Shown: one piece after another, positions 1 to 11,223 of the stretch
Layout of the letters: every line of letters starts with the position of its first letter
Position numbering within the stretch: the stretch's first letter is position 1
From: Eutypa lata
Taxonomy: Eukaryota > Ascomycota > Sordariomycetes > Xylariales > Diatrypaceae
Assembly (NCBI GenBank): GCA_022661535.1
Contig: JAKULF010000004.1
Coordinates: 434,001 to 498,000 of the forward strand
DNA length: 64,000 nucleotides
Direction of reading: 5' to 3'
Notes under the pieces: model-generated
The model's database searches: none
What the model saw: the letters and a program-made list of their open reading frames with translations, nothing else
Told to the model about the DNA's origin: nothing
Program-made: the position numbers and the translations under genes

Positions 1-1055
1 TACTCCAAGCCAAATAGCAGATTACCAGCTACGGCCAGAGGCACCCAGCGCAAAAGCATGAAGTACCCACGACAATTGAGGAAGAGCCATGGAGACTGTC
101 CGGCTGACTCGCTCTGGAGAGAGGTTACAAGCGATCAGTCACAAATAGTTGCCAGTCGACCACCAGACAATAGCTACTGAAATCCATAATGAAAATATCG
201 TCAATGAGTTGCATCAAATACGCATAGTACTTGTCGAGTAGCAAGCTTCGCTCGAAATCAAGGCTGTCCTGGGTCGTCTTGAGTGATTGTGTTGTTGTTT
301 AAACAGAAAGTTTCTTAGAGGACGGAAAATTTCTGCGAAATTTATTCGAGTTCCTTAGTCTCCGAGATCCGAGCTAGACTAGACCAGACTAGGGTCCTTC
401 CTGTGCACGGATGTTTGATTGCTGCGCCACACATATGAAGTATGTATGTATGTATGTAGCTAGTTAGTTTCCTCTGTGAGACCAATCAGGTTGCACCATG
501 TCCAAATGAACCAAGACTCGGATAGTTGCAGCCACACACACATGCAGGCACCAGAGCCTCACACAGGTGACAAGACACAAGTTTTGATCTTCCCCACTAC
601 TGTATGTAGCACTAACAAGCTATTGGTTGCATGCAGATGTCTACAAGTATAAAGCACGACCTCAGTCCACTGACTGGATCCACCATATCTGGTAACTGAC
701 GCCTGGCTTGCCTGCTTGCCTGCTGCTTAAATGCCCAAGATATCTACATACCCTACCTACCTATCTGCTAAAAGCAGCTGCATCGACTGTCTTTCTACGC
801 ATATCTGATTCGCATAGACTTCAGCTTTTTCTACCTTAGTTAAGAAGTCTCAGATTTACTACAAACAATAATTATTGTTTCAGTTGGCTGATTTCGCAGC
901 CTTACCGCCTCAGGTGCCTCTGCCTTGTCATAATCGATTAATCATCTTTCTAGCCTTCCAAGTCATTCCCCCCTTTGAGCTTGAGCTTCAAACCGCCCTA
1001 CCACCATCGTCTGGCTTAGCAAGTGACTCGCTTCCGCTCGCTTTCTACGCCCACT
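1..1055. other. Intergenic / 5' region of the Dr1 gene
   Basis: No convincing reading frame on either strand. It holds a short TATG tetranucleotide run near 441-458 and, from about 660 onward, pyrimidine-rich DNA of the kind common in fungal promoters and leaders. The next gene starts at 1056, so the promoter and 5' UTR of that gene probably lie here. Confidence 0.5.
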
Positions 1056-2471
1056 ATGTCGGATAATGAGTATGGAGGTAATTAAGAAATATGTTTTTCA
1101 TTTGCATCATCATTGTTCTTTGTGTTCGTTTGTGTGAGACTTCTTCTACCTCCTGTCTCATGGTTTTCCTTGCATGGGATAAATATAGCAAGTGCTGAAC
1201 TCTACATAGTTGTATGTATGGATGGGTATCACCTCAGTCTATTCTAGCGACTCCTTCATGATTGGCATTTGACACCTCTCTCAAGAGTTTGAGCAACGAA
1301 CTTCCAAATCCGTGGTTATGACCAGGTCCTTATTTTACTGTGTCCGTTCTTTTGATATCATACATGCATTGCTTTGTCTATCCCCTCCAAGTAACTGCAC
1401 CAAGCTGTAGTACACCTGCATTGTTCATTTATCCATTCACACAATGGGAACCGCGACATGCGTGCATTGCTTGGGTCTTGAGTTAACCCTAATCATAAAT
1501 GCCTGTTTTGAATCGCTGTTCTTTCCTCTGTATCTGTAGTAGATTTTTGATTCACATTTTGCTTGTACAGGTATATCATTATGCCTGGGGGAAGAGTGTA
1601 AGGCGCATGATCCCATTCTACAACACATGCTCTATTCACATTGTCTACTTGCCTACTTAACTTGCCACTCCCCGGCAACCATATTAAACAAAGTCCCAAA
1701 ACCCTCAAGCATTCCTTTGTCTACATGGATTATTCTTTTTCTACAAATTTCCCCCAAGGAAGTCGTCAAGTTCTATTCATTCAAGTGCCTTCCGACGTAA
1801 CCATCCACAATGCCAAAGTCTAAGACACCTGCCTTTTGGGCGGCGATCGATTCTCCTGGTTATTACCTCCCGCTCCTAACCGTGTTTTGTTCTCGTAACT
1901 CGCCTTTTGGCCGTGCTAACTAATTCTTTTTTTCTCCAGGCAACGAAGATCTATCTTTACCCAAAGGTTTGTAGTTACTCTTCCCCCGTTATTTCACAAG
2001 CCATATAACTAACTGCCGATACAGCGACGGTACAGAAGATCGTCAGCGAGATACTGCCTTCTTCAAGTGGGGTTTCCTTCTCAAAGGAAGCCCGTGATCT
2101 GCTGATTGAGTGCTGCGTCGAGTTTATCACCCTCGTGTCATCTGAGGCCAACGATATCTCGGAGAAAGAGGCCAAGAAGACCATCGCTTGCGATCATATC
2201 ACCAAGGCTCTCGATACCCTAGGATTCAGCGAATATGTCCCTGCAGTTCTAGAAGCTGCTGCGGCTCACAAAGAGACCCAGAAGGTACGCTCAGGGCCCG
2301 TCTTCTTCCCTGCCCTTTCTTAGTTAATTGCCGGGACCGTTGATGCTAACTGCAGACTAGGTCCGTGAGAAGAGAGGCAACAAGTTCGAGGAGAGCGGAA
2401 TGTCGATCGAAGAGCTACAGCGACTCCAGGAAGAGCAGTTCGCTGCTGCCCGGGAGAGACACAACGCATGA
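1056..2471 (+). CDS. ncb2: Negative cofactor 2 beta subunit (Dr1/NC2-beta), histone-fold transcription repressor
   Basis: Four exons, 1056-1077, 1940-1966, 2025-2284 and 2361-2471, join in phase to 139 codons plus TGA. The product begins MSDNEYGGNEDLSLPKATV and continues with a histone fold over about residues 10-90 (SEILP, CCVEFI, ITKALDTLGF). It ends in a charged helix containing EELQRLQEEQ. This layout is diagnostic of Dr1/NC2-beta, which pairs with NC2-alpha (Bur6), binds TBP on promoters in the nucleus and blocks TFIIA/TFIIB entry. Length fits the family (about 140 aa). The first intron is 862 nt, unusually long here. The seven-codon first exon rests on homology of the N-terminus and is the least certain part. 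An alternative upstream exon cannot be excluded. Confidence 0.88.
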
Positions 2472-5423
2472 GCTTCGCTCAATGCGGCCCAATCTTGTTT
2501 CGACCTGATCAAGGCGTCAGGCGTTTAGGAGTTAGGTATTGTCTCGATCGATTAAACGATCTATAGAAAGGTTTTGGACCATGAGTCGTCATGGGAGGAG
2601 GGGTGAGAGAGGATCATCTCTTGATATGCAGAAACGAGAAGAAAAGAGCTGCATCGTTCGGCGTTCGGGAAGCATGTCAACAGCAGCAGTATCGATCAGT
2701 CGGTTTCGTAGTAGACATGATTATGCTATATAGTTCAATCATCATTCCTGCCGTTAGTATCCCATGCCCATGTTTGACTGGACCTTGTGGACCTAACAAC
2801 ATCGTGAGTCTTACCAGGCTCATAGCCATTCATGCACATAACTCGTATGCTGGGATATAACGACCCCATGGTCCCTGCAGGGGCTCAATAAGCCTTCTCC
2901 TAATTTGCCTGATGTGAATTAAGTACTCATTCTTCCAGAGTTTCATACGTTCAACACTCCAAATCTTCCAATGATGAATGCCGTAGCCGCAGAAGTCCCG
3001 AATCTAACCTAGCTCCTCTCACACCTCCCACAGCGACATGCACCTGCGTAGGCCCTTCTGATCTCCACCTCGGCCTCCCCCTTTATGTACGTATACGATC
3101 AATGCCGGGCACCGACATGTTACACGAACTGTCAAACAGTTTTTGAATCAACCAGCCAGCACTGGTTCAGGTATGGTGGACAGGGTCCTGCCAAGACTGG
3201 CGTTCGCAGAACTGGAGTTCCCTGCACTGCAACTACTTAATTCCATGCATGGGATCTCTCAATTAACTGACTAGGGTGAGCAGGACCAATAAAACAGAAG
3301 GTCGCTCGCACCGAGTGTCTGCCCCCCTAACTTTTTTGGCTTGGCTCACCATCTTGCTTCTTCTTCTTTCACTCACTCGCAGAGTAAGCTAGGCAGGCAA
3401 TGTCTCAGGTAGTTTGACATGCGGCGGCGTTGCGTGATGTGATCTTTGGTCTACCTCCCTCTCGAAGTAAGGGCCCGGGATGTTGAAGAGGAAGTACAAT
3501 TGCTACCCCGATAATAGCTAGCATATGAGATGAAAACGTGCCGAAGCCTAAGCAAGCATGACTCTAGCAGACTACATACTCTGTCGGTCTGTTTATGCCC
3601 AAGTATGCAAGTTTCGAACATGTGCCATAAACTACTTACGACTGTATTTCGACCCGCTTGCTCGCAGACGCCACCGTGTTTTAATTCCATGTCTCTTCCC
3701 GTCTGCATGTTGTCGTCCCTACATTTCTGACATCAGCTCTTATCCAAAGATGTGGAAATTGTCGTTTCTTTAGTTCGGAGTCCAAGGGCTAAGTTATTGT
3801 GAGGTTGATACTTTCTGCTCGCGTAAACCTTCCATCCGATGTATTACCCTAAACCAGCCAATGTTCAACTTGAGGTCGTCCGCCGGGAGTGATATCCTTC
3901 AGTGCTCATATCCCCTGTACCATCAACAACACCCCTCGAACGGACTATCTCAATTCGGCTCTCTTAACTGTTATCTAAAATAGGGAATTGGCAATTACAT
4001 CTAATAGTGTAATCCTTACTCCCTCATCAGAAACTCCGTAAAAGATATTTCATCTCAGTTCTGGGGAAGTCATGGGTACGCTTTGTGATTCGTTCGTATT
4101 TTGGTCCCGGGGGCCAGAATACATGAATGTGTTAACGGCTATCTGCTTCTTCTGTGTCACATTCTAATTTGGGTAAGCAAGTTAGCGCTAATATAATATG
4201 ATGTTTTGTGCAACTAGAATATGACCCGTAGCTGAAGTTGTTGCCTAATCTAATAAAATCACTCGCTAACTAATATACCATGTGGGCTTTTCTTAGTGAT
4301 TTCAGTTAATGACTTGCATATATGTATAGGTACTTATGTAGATCCCTTCATTCTAGCCTGGCTAGGATATCATGGACCTTTGGAAAAGTGTACGTTCTGT
4401 ATATTGACGGCCAATATTTGAGAGTAGGCGACCTAAGTAATCAACACATATTAAAATAACCTAGTTTATTCTCATCCTCTCTGCTGAGAGAGTTCACATA
4501 TCGTAGTTGGAAGAAGGAAGGCCCATCCTAGGTGATAATAAGGATATCTAGAAGACATGACTATATTGATAAACTCACTTACCATGAGGGCCTAATTTGG
4601 TATCATGGCCTAGAGCTTCACATTGTGCTGTGTGTGAACTTTGATGTTGCTGACTTTCTACATCGCCTGGTTTTCCTCTACATAATTTCCAATGGATGTG
4701 GGCTAGATGACATGTGTCTACTACTTCATAACTCTTGTCCCACGCCTTTGACTAGTCAACCCAGCCCTGCTTGACTCCTATGCCATGATGTGGCACCACG
4801 AGGGGGTGATGTCTTCAGCCGAGCTGCTGCTCTGTTCTCTGTATGGAAGCTTTCGAGTATGTCTTCAAAGATAAGCCTACGCGTCTATGTAATGCCCTTG
4901 AAGACATTCATGTCTGCGAGGTACTGCCCAAGTATAGATATCGGTGGTTCAATTTGTGTTCTTGACTCTAGGTAACTGTACGTTGCAATCATCAGATCGG
5001 TCCCTTCTGGTTGTAGAACTAAACCATTTTGTTCACCTGATGTGCAACTCCATTGCGTGGCCCCCCTGAGTATATTCGTTTTGTTGCACCAGGCATATTG
5101 TCTATTGTAGCTGGAGTAGCGCCATCATGAGAGACCCAGTAACTAGGAGATTGATATTGGGTTGCAAGAACCCTATAATAAGATTGGTAGTACACGACTA
5201 GTTGTTACATGTAGTTTAAAGTCCGGTTTACGTCTCTAAATACCGCCTGTTCTTCATTTGCTCCACAGCCATCAACTGCCTCCTGATCCCTACTGCCATC
5301 CTGATCCTAATCTTCATCATCATCACCACTATATTCCCCCTCACCGATCGTAGATTCAGCAGCCAAGGCCGAAGCATCAGCAACCCCACGAATCATTATA
5401 TACTACTAGTTGACAACGGCAGC
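2472..5423. other. Long intergenic region
   Basis: About 3 kb without a supportable gene. Short open frames on both strands have no recognisable domain and no plausible splicing. Composition is mildly AT-rich with no RIP-grade bias. The 3' UTR of the Dr1 gene should occupy the first few hundred bases. Confidence 0.5.
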
Positions 5424-5759
5424 TCAGCGCACAGCAGCCGCCACAGCCTGCGGATCGCCGTGAGCTCGTGCTTGCCTCAACACGGCTACGGTGGTTCCTT
5501 GCAAGTTCTTTTCGCATGCTTGCACCGTCTGCTGCAAGTGAGTTATCGCGCGTCTGGTCTCCTTTAGTCGGCGCTGCCGCCGGTGGCGGAAGTTCGCAGT
5601 GGCGCGGCGGCGGCGCGCTTCTAGCTGCGCGATGTGGTTCATTTGCTGCGCAGTCTCGCCTGCTGGTGTTGATGCGGTTCCGCCCTTCGTGGCTGTGCCT
5701 GTGAAGAGGCTGCTGGGCTCTCTTGAGCAGACTACGCTTCCACTGCGCTCGGAGTTCAT
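5424..5759 (-). CDS. Small basic-leucine-zipper-like ORF
   Basis: A 111-codon minus-strand frame in a GC-rich island inside AT-richer DNA. After a Ser/Thr-rich N-terminus it has a strongly basic stretch (residues about 48-66, ARRRRATANFRHRRQRR). This is followed by a helix with hydrophobic a/d spacing (ITHLQQTVQACEKNLQG, then VAVL). Basic region followed by a heptad helix resembles a fungal bZIP DNA-binding module, but the canonical spacing is only loosely met and the zipper is short. It may be the last exon of a larger transcription factor, a decayed copy, or a chance frame. No upstream exon was found. The plus strand also has open frames here, so coding strand is not certain. Confidence 0.35.
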   Translation of the reverse strand: MNSERSGSVVCSREPSSLFTGTATKGGTASTPAGETAQQMNHIAQLEARRRRATANFRHRRQRRLKETRRAITHLQQTVQACEKNLQGTTVAVLRQARAHGDPQAVAAAVR

Positions 5760-6392
5760 TATAAAAGTGAATTTATTCGCGTGAACAACGTGTCTCTTAG
5801 TTCGTGTGATGGGGCTGAATGATAAGTATCGTAAGATTTATGACGCACCTGGTTTAATAAGAGAAAGTGATCAAATGCAACCGCTTGCCTAGAAGCGCGA
5901 TGCAAGTAAGTGGTTCCTTAGCCCCTGATTCAAGGCGCGATGTGGAACTACATCCTTGCAAAACATATGTCATTCTGAACATCTTTAGGGGAAACCCCTT
6001 TTTAAGGTGACGTTCGAATTATCGAATTGCCATATGATAGTATTATTAGATGAGATATTGACTGTTTTAAATGAGAGAGACTAATATAGAGAATGGTAAG
6101 GCCTTGGTTCAAGTCATCGACGGTATAGTTATGCCGGTAGACTCCAACCGTTAAACCTATATTAAAACCCACCAAGGATAATTTCCTCGACTATCTATTG
6201 TAGTTATTCAAAACCTACTGCTGAACGTGGCCTGGGTGCTTTCATTCTTTAATTCCTTTTTATTACTTACCCACTCAACCAATAAATCCCCATTAGAACA
6301 GTCTCGGAGTTAACATACCGTACCATTGTAGAATACCATCTTGTCTAGATTGAAGTGATTGGAGAAGCCTCATTATTAGCTCCGCCGTTCCA
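5760..6392. other. Intergenic region
   Basis: AT-rich, no supportable gene. It separates the bZIP-like island from the 3' end of the minus-strand dehydrogenase gene. Confidence 0.5.
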
Positions 6393-6768
6393 TCACAACT
6401 TAGACTGCCCTTTGGCGCTATCCATCCTCTTCCCCTCATCATCCTGCTCCTTGACCGTCAGGTCGGGAAACTCAGCCGGCATGATTCTCCTCGGAGTAGC
6501 TCCAGGCACGACAGCGTATTTCGAGAAATCCGTGACGCCAGCCTCCCGCCTCAGGAAATCCTCGTCGAGCTCGAGACATCCATTCACGCTCGCGGCGGGC
6601 GCCCGTAGCATCGCCAGCACCGCGTCGGAGAACACGGTCGCCCTCCGCAGGTCGCGCGCCTCCTCGGGGTTCTTCTCCGTCATTTCACGGCTGGCGCCGG
6701 ATTCGATGGCCTGGTGATGTGTTTACGTTCGTCAGCTTATATTCTCCATAGGTACGACTTTGTATCCC

Positions 6769-6812
<44 letters not shown>

Positions 6813-7613
6813 CTGCGCCCCCTTTTCTATTCACGGGGATACTCACCACAGCGGGCCAAATACTCGTGATTGCCATCTCGGTGAGTCCTTGCCTCTCGAA
6901 ATCCATCGCGAGCCCCTTGGTTAGGACGCTCATGCCGACCTTGCCAACTGCGTACCCCGCTTTGCCCCGGAAAAAGCGGCTGTAGATAGGCGGGCTCACG
7001 ACTATGATGCGCCCCTTGCCGTGCTGCTTGAGGTGGGGCAGCGCTGCCTGCACCGCTCCGTACAGGCCCTCCGGGTTGACGCGCTGCATGAGCTGGAATC
7101 GCTTCATGGGCGTGTCTTCAACAGAAGCCCACCAGATGGCACCCGAGTTGTAGACGAGCACATCAAGACGTCCGTAGATCTGGACATAAATATGTTAGTT
7201 CGGGGCGCAGGATTGGCAATTTAGTTTAGTGCGAGCGAAGTTGGAGAATGGAAAAATACATATGTACCTCGACGGTTTTGTCTACAAGCTTCTTGATGTT
7301 TTCGAAATCTCTGACATCGACCGGTATCGCAGTTGCATCGCCCCCTGCTTCCCGGATCTCCCTCTCGACCGTGCTGATGGTCGATTGAGGAGAGTTGGGA
7401 TCCGGCGGAAACGGGGATGCATTTCGAGCATCACTGGTCGATTTCGCGCTGACGACAACTATGGATAGATCATAAATACCCTGTCCGCTAGATGGTTGTG
7501 GAAGAATCATTTAACTACTCACCCGTATAACCGTTTTTAGCAAGGTCGACTGCGATCTGCCTCCCTATCCCTCTCGAAGCGCCTACGACGAGGGCAACTT
7601 GTTTAGCAGCCAT
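6393..7613 (-). CDS. Short-chain dehydrogenase/reductase (SDR), HSDL2-like
   Basis: Four exons on the minus strand (7613-7523, 7458-7268, 7179-6847, 6710-6393) join in phase to 310 aa. The N-terminal Rossmann motif GASRGIG is at residues 11-17. The NAG-type motif appears as NSGA near 105-108. The catalytic triad is visible as Ser156 (VVSPP) and YAVGK (Tyr170, Lys174). The family reduces or oxidises carbonyl/hydroxyl groups with NAD(P)H. The insertion after the first strand (Ser/Pro-rich, residues about 37-60) and the C-terminal extension resemble the hydroxysteroid-dehydrogenase-like group. Substrate cannot be read from sequence. Intron 3 carries a CAT triplet microsatellite. The gene points away from the bZIP-like ORF and runs in tandem with the upstream OYE-like gene, with which it shares short upstream motifs. 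Confidence 0.85.
6769..6810. repeat. (CAT)14 microsatellite in SDR intron 3
   Basis: Fourteen uninterrupted CAT units lie inside the third intron of the minus-strand SDR gene, next to the 5' splice site of that intron (6846-6841). Read through in frame it would give a methionine run, which is why the intron, and not a coding repeat, is preferred. Confidence 0.9.
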
Positions 7614-7764
7614 TTTATCTCATCTGTGTCGAATATGGTGGTATTATAAAATCTAGGCGAGCATTTCCCATGTATGCCTGGGTAAGCTTCATCATATAGA
7701 TGCCCACTAAGCAGGTATGTTATCTCGGAGGTTAGGATCACTAATCGGTGAATATTCAGTGGGG

Positions 7765-7787
7765 AATAAGCCGAGCCGAGGCTTATT
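7765..7787. promoter_or_regulatory. Inverted repeat upstream of SDR gene
   Basis: Perfect 8-bp arms AATAAGCC (7765-7772) and GGCTTATT (7780-7787) with a 7-bp GC-rich spacer, about 150 bp upstream of the SDR start at 7613. The core GCCGAGCC..GGCTT recurs at 10040-10054 upstream of the OYE-like gene. A dimeric regulator site is inferred only from symmetry and position. Confidence 0.3.
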
Positions 7788-7829
7788 GGGTCCCCTGTCA
7801 CGGTATAAATATGGGTCTTGTAGCCCGCC

Positions 7830-7841
7830 CGTGGAGTTCCG
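7830..7841. promoter_or_regulatory. Shared 12-mer CGTGGAGTTCCG, copy 1
   Basis: CGTGGAGTTCCG about 220 bp upstream of the SDR start. An identical copy is at 9948-9959 and a two-mismatch copy at 9924-9935, both upstream of the OYE-like gene. Function is inferred. Confidence 0.3.
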
Positions 7842-8132
7842 TAACTTCCGTTAACGTTTTTCCAAGAGCATTTTATACACCTGAATACAACTCAATTTCC
7901 CTCCTCTAAGAGAATCCCGTGCATATAAAGTTTTACAGTAATAAAATAACAATGTAACAATTTTTGATGTTGGCGTAATACGTTGTAAATACAATCTATC
8001 TCTTGATCTACGTAAACTATGTACCATGTGTGACATGTAACATCTAGGTCTAGCTTTCGGAGGGGTATCTTTCTCAAGCTACCAGCTTGAAGGACTTCTA
8101 GGCATAGCCCTTAATCTTGCCTTTGGAAATCT

Positions 8133-9571
8133 CTACTGCGACACACCATATGGGCGTTGCTCCGCGGTAAGCGTTGGGAAGCCATATTTCTCCAACTTGT
8201 CGGCATCTGCAGCCAAGTCCGCACCCCACTTCTTGAGATCCTGGAGATAGCTCTCCACGGCCTTCTCATCGCTGGTATCAAACGGCTCCTCCCCGCGGCC
8301 GACCTGGCCAATCTGCACCCCCGCCACCGCTAACCCCATGCTCACGTCCTCGACGGCATTGACCGGCCTGATCGCGCCCGAGACGCGGCCCTCGAGGATG
8401 TCGTTCGCGATCCTCGGCTCCTGCGCCGCGGGCCTGCCGAGCCCCACGCCGTCCACGACGTCGAGCGCCTTGACCATCGCGCCGACGGTCCGGAGACCGC
8501 CCGTGATGTACACCTTGGTCTTGCGCGGGGCGGGGCCTAACCCGGGCACGACGAGGTCCGCGAACTCGAGGAAAAACGCCTCCCGCTTCCGGGTGCTCTC
8601 GCGCTCCCAGTTCATTCCCAGCTCCTCGTACGTACCGCCGCTGAGTTCGAGGAAGTCGAACGCGACCTCGTCCTGCAGGATGGTGCAGAGCTCGCGCGAT
8701 TCCTCGGGCGTGAACCCGTCCTCCTGGAACTCGACGCTGTTCAGCTTCGCGCCGAGGACGAAGTCCTTCGGGACCGCGGGGCTGGCGCGGACGCCCCTGG
8801 CGATCTCCTCGACGATGCGCGTGCGGTTGCGCAGGGAGCCCCCGTATTTGTCGGTGCGCTTGTTGGACGTCCGCGAGAGGAACTGCGCGAGCAGGTAGCC
8901 GTGCGCCGAGTGCAGCTCCATGCCGTCGAAGCCGGCCGCGGAGAGGTACTCGGCCGCGTGCACGAACCCGGCGACGACGTGGTCGATGTCCGCCTGGGTG
9001 GCCTCGCGCGGCGTGGCGAACTTCCGGCCCCCGGGCATCTTGGCCGTGTTGAGCGGTATGGCGCTGGCGGAGATGGTGTCCTTGCGGAGGTTGGACGATA
9101 GTTGTCGGCCCGGGTGCGTGACTTGGGCTACGATGAGCGAGCCGTGGGCTTTGGCCGCCGTGGCGAGAGCCTTGAAGGCTTCGAACCTGGGACCCGAAGT
9201 CTGGTCTTTCTGCGTGATGACCATGTCGGCGATCGCATCTAGTTGGTCATATTCGATGTCGACGTTGCCAGTCAATATGACACCGAAACTGTTTGCGCCT
9301 TCGCCCCACCTGTAGATCGTGGTCTCTCATTAGCTCTTTGATGATGTCCCTGAAAACATGAACTTAGGGCTCACCTTCTATATAGCTCGATCAGTTCCTT
9401 GGTCGGGATGCCTCGTTCTTCTATGCTAGCCGGGCTCCAAGTTGCCAAGGCTTCTGCCATTGCTGCCTTCAAGAGAACATTCTTCGCCACCTTGCCTGAG
9501 GGTTGGAAGACTAGTGGTTCCGCGAGAGGCGCAACGTCCGCTGTTTCGCTAATGTAACGACTTGATGGCAT
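8133..9571 (-). CDS. NADH:flavin oxidoreductase, Old Yellow Enzyme-like
   Basis: Two minus-strand exons, 9571-9375 and 9309-8133, join across a 65-nt intron to 457 aa. The TIM-barrel flavoprotein signature is clear: EPLVFQPSGKVAKNV near the N-terminus, WGEGANSFG, the active-site HSAHGYLLAQFLS (His199, His202, Tyr204) and RTDKYGGSLRNR. These are standard for the OYE/NADH-oxidase family, which uses FMN and NAD(P)H to reduce activated double bonds. The length suits the fungal long OYE group without the extra FAD/NAD domain of bacterial 2,4-dienoyl-CoA reductase. Start at 9571 is the only upstream ATG giving the conserved N-terminus. It is tandem with the SDR gene downstream. Together they could reduce and then dehydrogenate an unsaturated carbonyl, which is inference. 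Confidence 0.9.
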
Positions 9572-9923
9572 ATTGAAATGGGTTTATCAGTGGTTCTAGA
9601 TGAGTTGAATATGGTATAACAGGCTTCAGAATATCGAATTTCATAGAGGCATGGCAAGCCTTTTATGTACCTAGCTATATATACATATAGAAGACTAGGG
9701 GTTTCAACACTAGAAAGGCATAGTGGGGCGTCTGGTGGTTTAAGCTGACAAATTCACACAACATGATACTATTACATTATGCCTTGACAATAGATCTAGA
9801 AAGGTCTAGCGTAAAGGGTGAAGAGCCTCACTAACTACCTCTAGGTATTTGGACAGGCTGTGGAGAATGTAGCATTAGTATGAAGAAACGAGTGATCTTT
9901 AACACCGATGTTGATACGCTAGC

Positions 9924-9935
9924 CATGGAGTTCCA
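9924..9935. promoter_or_regulatory. Shared 12-mer, copy 2 (CATGGAGTTCCA)
   Basis: Differs from the two exact copies at positions 2 and 12, both G to A. It is followed by AATTTT, while copy 3 is followed by ATTTTT, so copies 2 and 3 are part of a tandem of about 24-bp period upstream of the OYE-like gene. Confidence 0.25.
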
Positions 9936-9947
9936 ATTTTGATACAC

Positions 9948-9959
9948 CGTGGAGTTCCG
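9948..9959. promoter_or_regulatory. Shared 12-mer CGTGGAGTTCCG, copy 3
   Basis: Identical to 7830-7841 and located about 380 bp upstream of the OYE-like start at 9571. A common regulator is possible but unproven. Confidence 0.3.
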
Positions 9960-10039
9960 ATTTTTAGCCTTTGGAAAGAATTGCTTGCAGTCCATTTTCG
10001 CGGTAGGGACGTTTTCGGAGACTTTTGGAGGGATACCTG

Positions 10040-10052
10040 GCCGAGCCTCGGC
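10040..10052. promoter_or_regulatory. GC-rich palindrome GCCGAG-C-CTCGGC
   Basis: Perfect 6-bp arms around one base, followed by TT. It matches the centre of the inverted repeat at 7765-7787 except for two central bases. CGG/CCG-type symmetry is what zinc-cluster activators often bind, so a site shared by the SDR and OYE-like genes is plausible only as inference. Confidence 0.3.
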
Positions 10053-11223
10053 TTGCTTATAAATAAAAGATTTTAATACTTCATTGCTCTAGTTCTGTGC
10101 AGTATTAACGTTGAATACTATTGCGATATTCGAACTTAACTTCTTATAGAGGGGACTGGTGGTACGATATGCGGACGGCCGATGGCCCTATGTCCCAGCT
10201 TGGAAGCGCCTAGTTACAGCTGTTCAGGGGTTAAGGGGACATCAACGCTAGCTGCTGACAGCTGACTACGACTGGTGGATACTATCCTGACGCCTGACAC
10301 GTGCCTGAAGCCCTTGTCAGATGAAACTTCGTATGTACGATTGTATAACCGCTTGGTGTGTGGTAGATCTTACGTATCGTATACTTTCAGTCACCTTTGT
10401 AAGCTCTTTGTCATCTGGTACTACAACGATGATACGTATACCCCGTTCCTGCCACCAGACAGTCTAATTTTTGTGCCTTTTTGATCAACATGGTTTTTGG
10501 AGCCCTTCTAGGTATCAGCTCGGAAGCGGGTCTAATGTAGGACTTGAAACATCGCCGAGGGTGCGACTATGCGAGCTATGCCGGCATTTAGTTCGGGTAG
10601 TTGTTCGGACCGTCGGTAGCCAACGGCAGCATCCGCACTTTCCGGTAAGCTAAATGTGCGGCCGGAGTTAATGACACACTATTGCCTTGGAACGATCAAA
10701 CTGCGGAAGTATACTCTGAGATACCCCTAACTAGATCTCGAGAGTGGAGCTTTTTATAGAGCCCCTTCAACTCTAACTGTAGCTTTACACTGGCCTTGCT
10801 AAGGAAGGATTATGCAACTAGGGGGTTCACAGCACCCGACTTACCCTCAAATTGGACTTACACCCGCATGGGATAAGTATCTCAGCCGCAGAATTCCTCC
10901 ATTACTAAGCCACTCCCTACAGGTCAGCGTTATATCCCCTCTTGTTTTTGCATGGAGCTGGCTGCGTATTCAGATTATAAATAAGGTAATCCTTCGAGAT
11001 ATTTTCTTCTGTTAACGAAGCGGCCGCGTCGATCTTGGCGGTTGATCCTCAAAGTGAAGTTCAAACGTCGCAATTGGCAGCTGGTGCCCAAAGTGTGGGT
11101 TGCAGGCCGGAACTGCTGATATCTTGCTCAATCTTGCTCTTAAAACTTCTTAACTTCAGCCTTCTAGCCTTAGTATAAAGACGATGATGATTGATAATAT
11201 TTCAATGCATTTGAGACCAGCTA

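Larger units (their letters stand above)
9572..11223. other. Intergenic region with putative regulatory repeats
   Basis: No gene recognised in 1.65 kb between the minus-strand OYE-like gene and the plus-strand HD gene, so the two promoters must share it. Visible elements are the two TGGAGTTCC copies (9924-9959) and the GCCGAG palindrome at 10040-10052. The rest shows no coding potential I can support. Confidence 0.5.

Noticed and set aside
6085..6135. tRNA-like GGTTCAAGTC sequence
   Set aside because: Only the T-arm-like string is present. No acceptor stem or D-arm can be paired around it.
6769..6840. Methionine-repeat protein tail on the SDR
   Set aside because: Arises only by reading through intron 3. 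Splicing restores the conserved frame and removes the repeat.
8338..9315. Plus-strand open frames (186, 66 and 131 codons) across the OYE-like gene
   Set aside because: They are antisense shadows of GC-rich coding sequence. The minus-strand protein has full family motifs and they have none.
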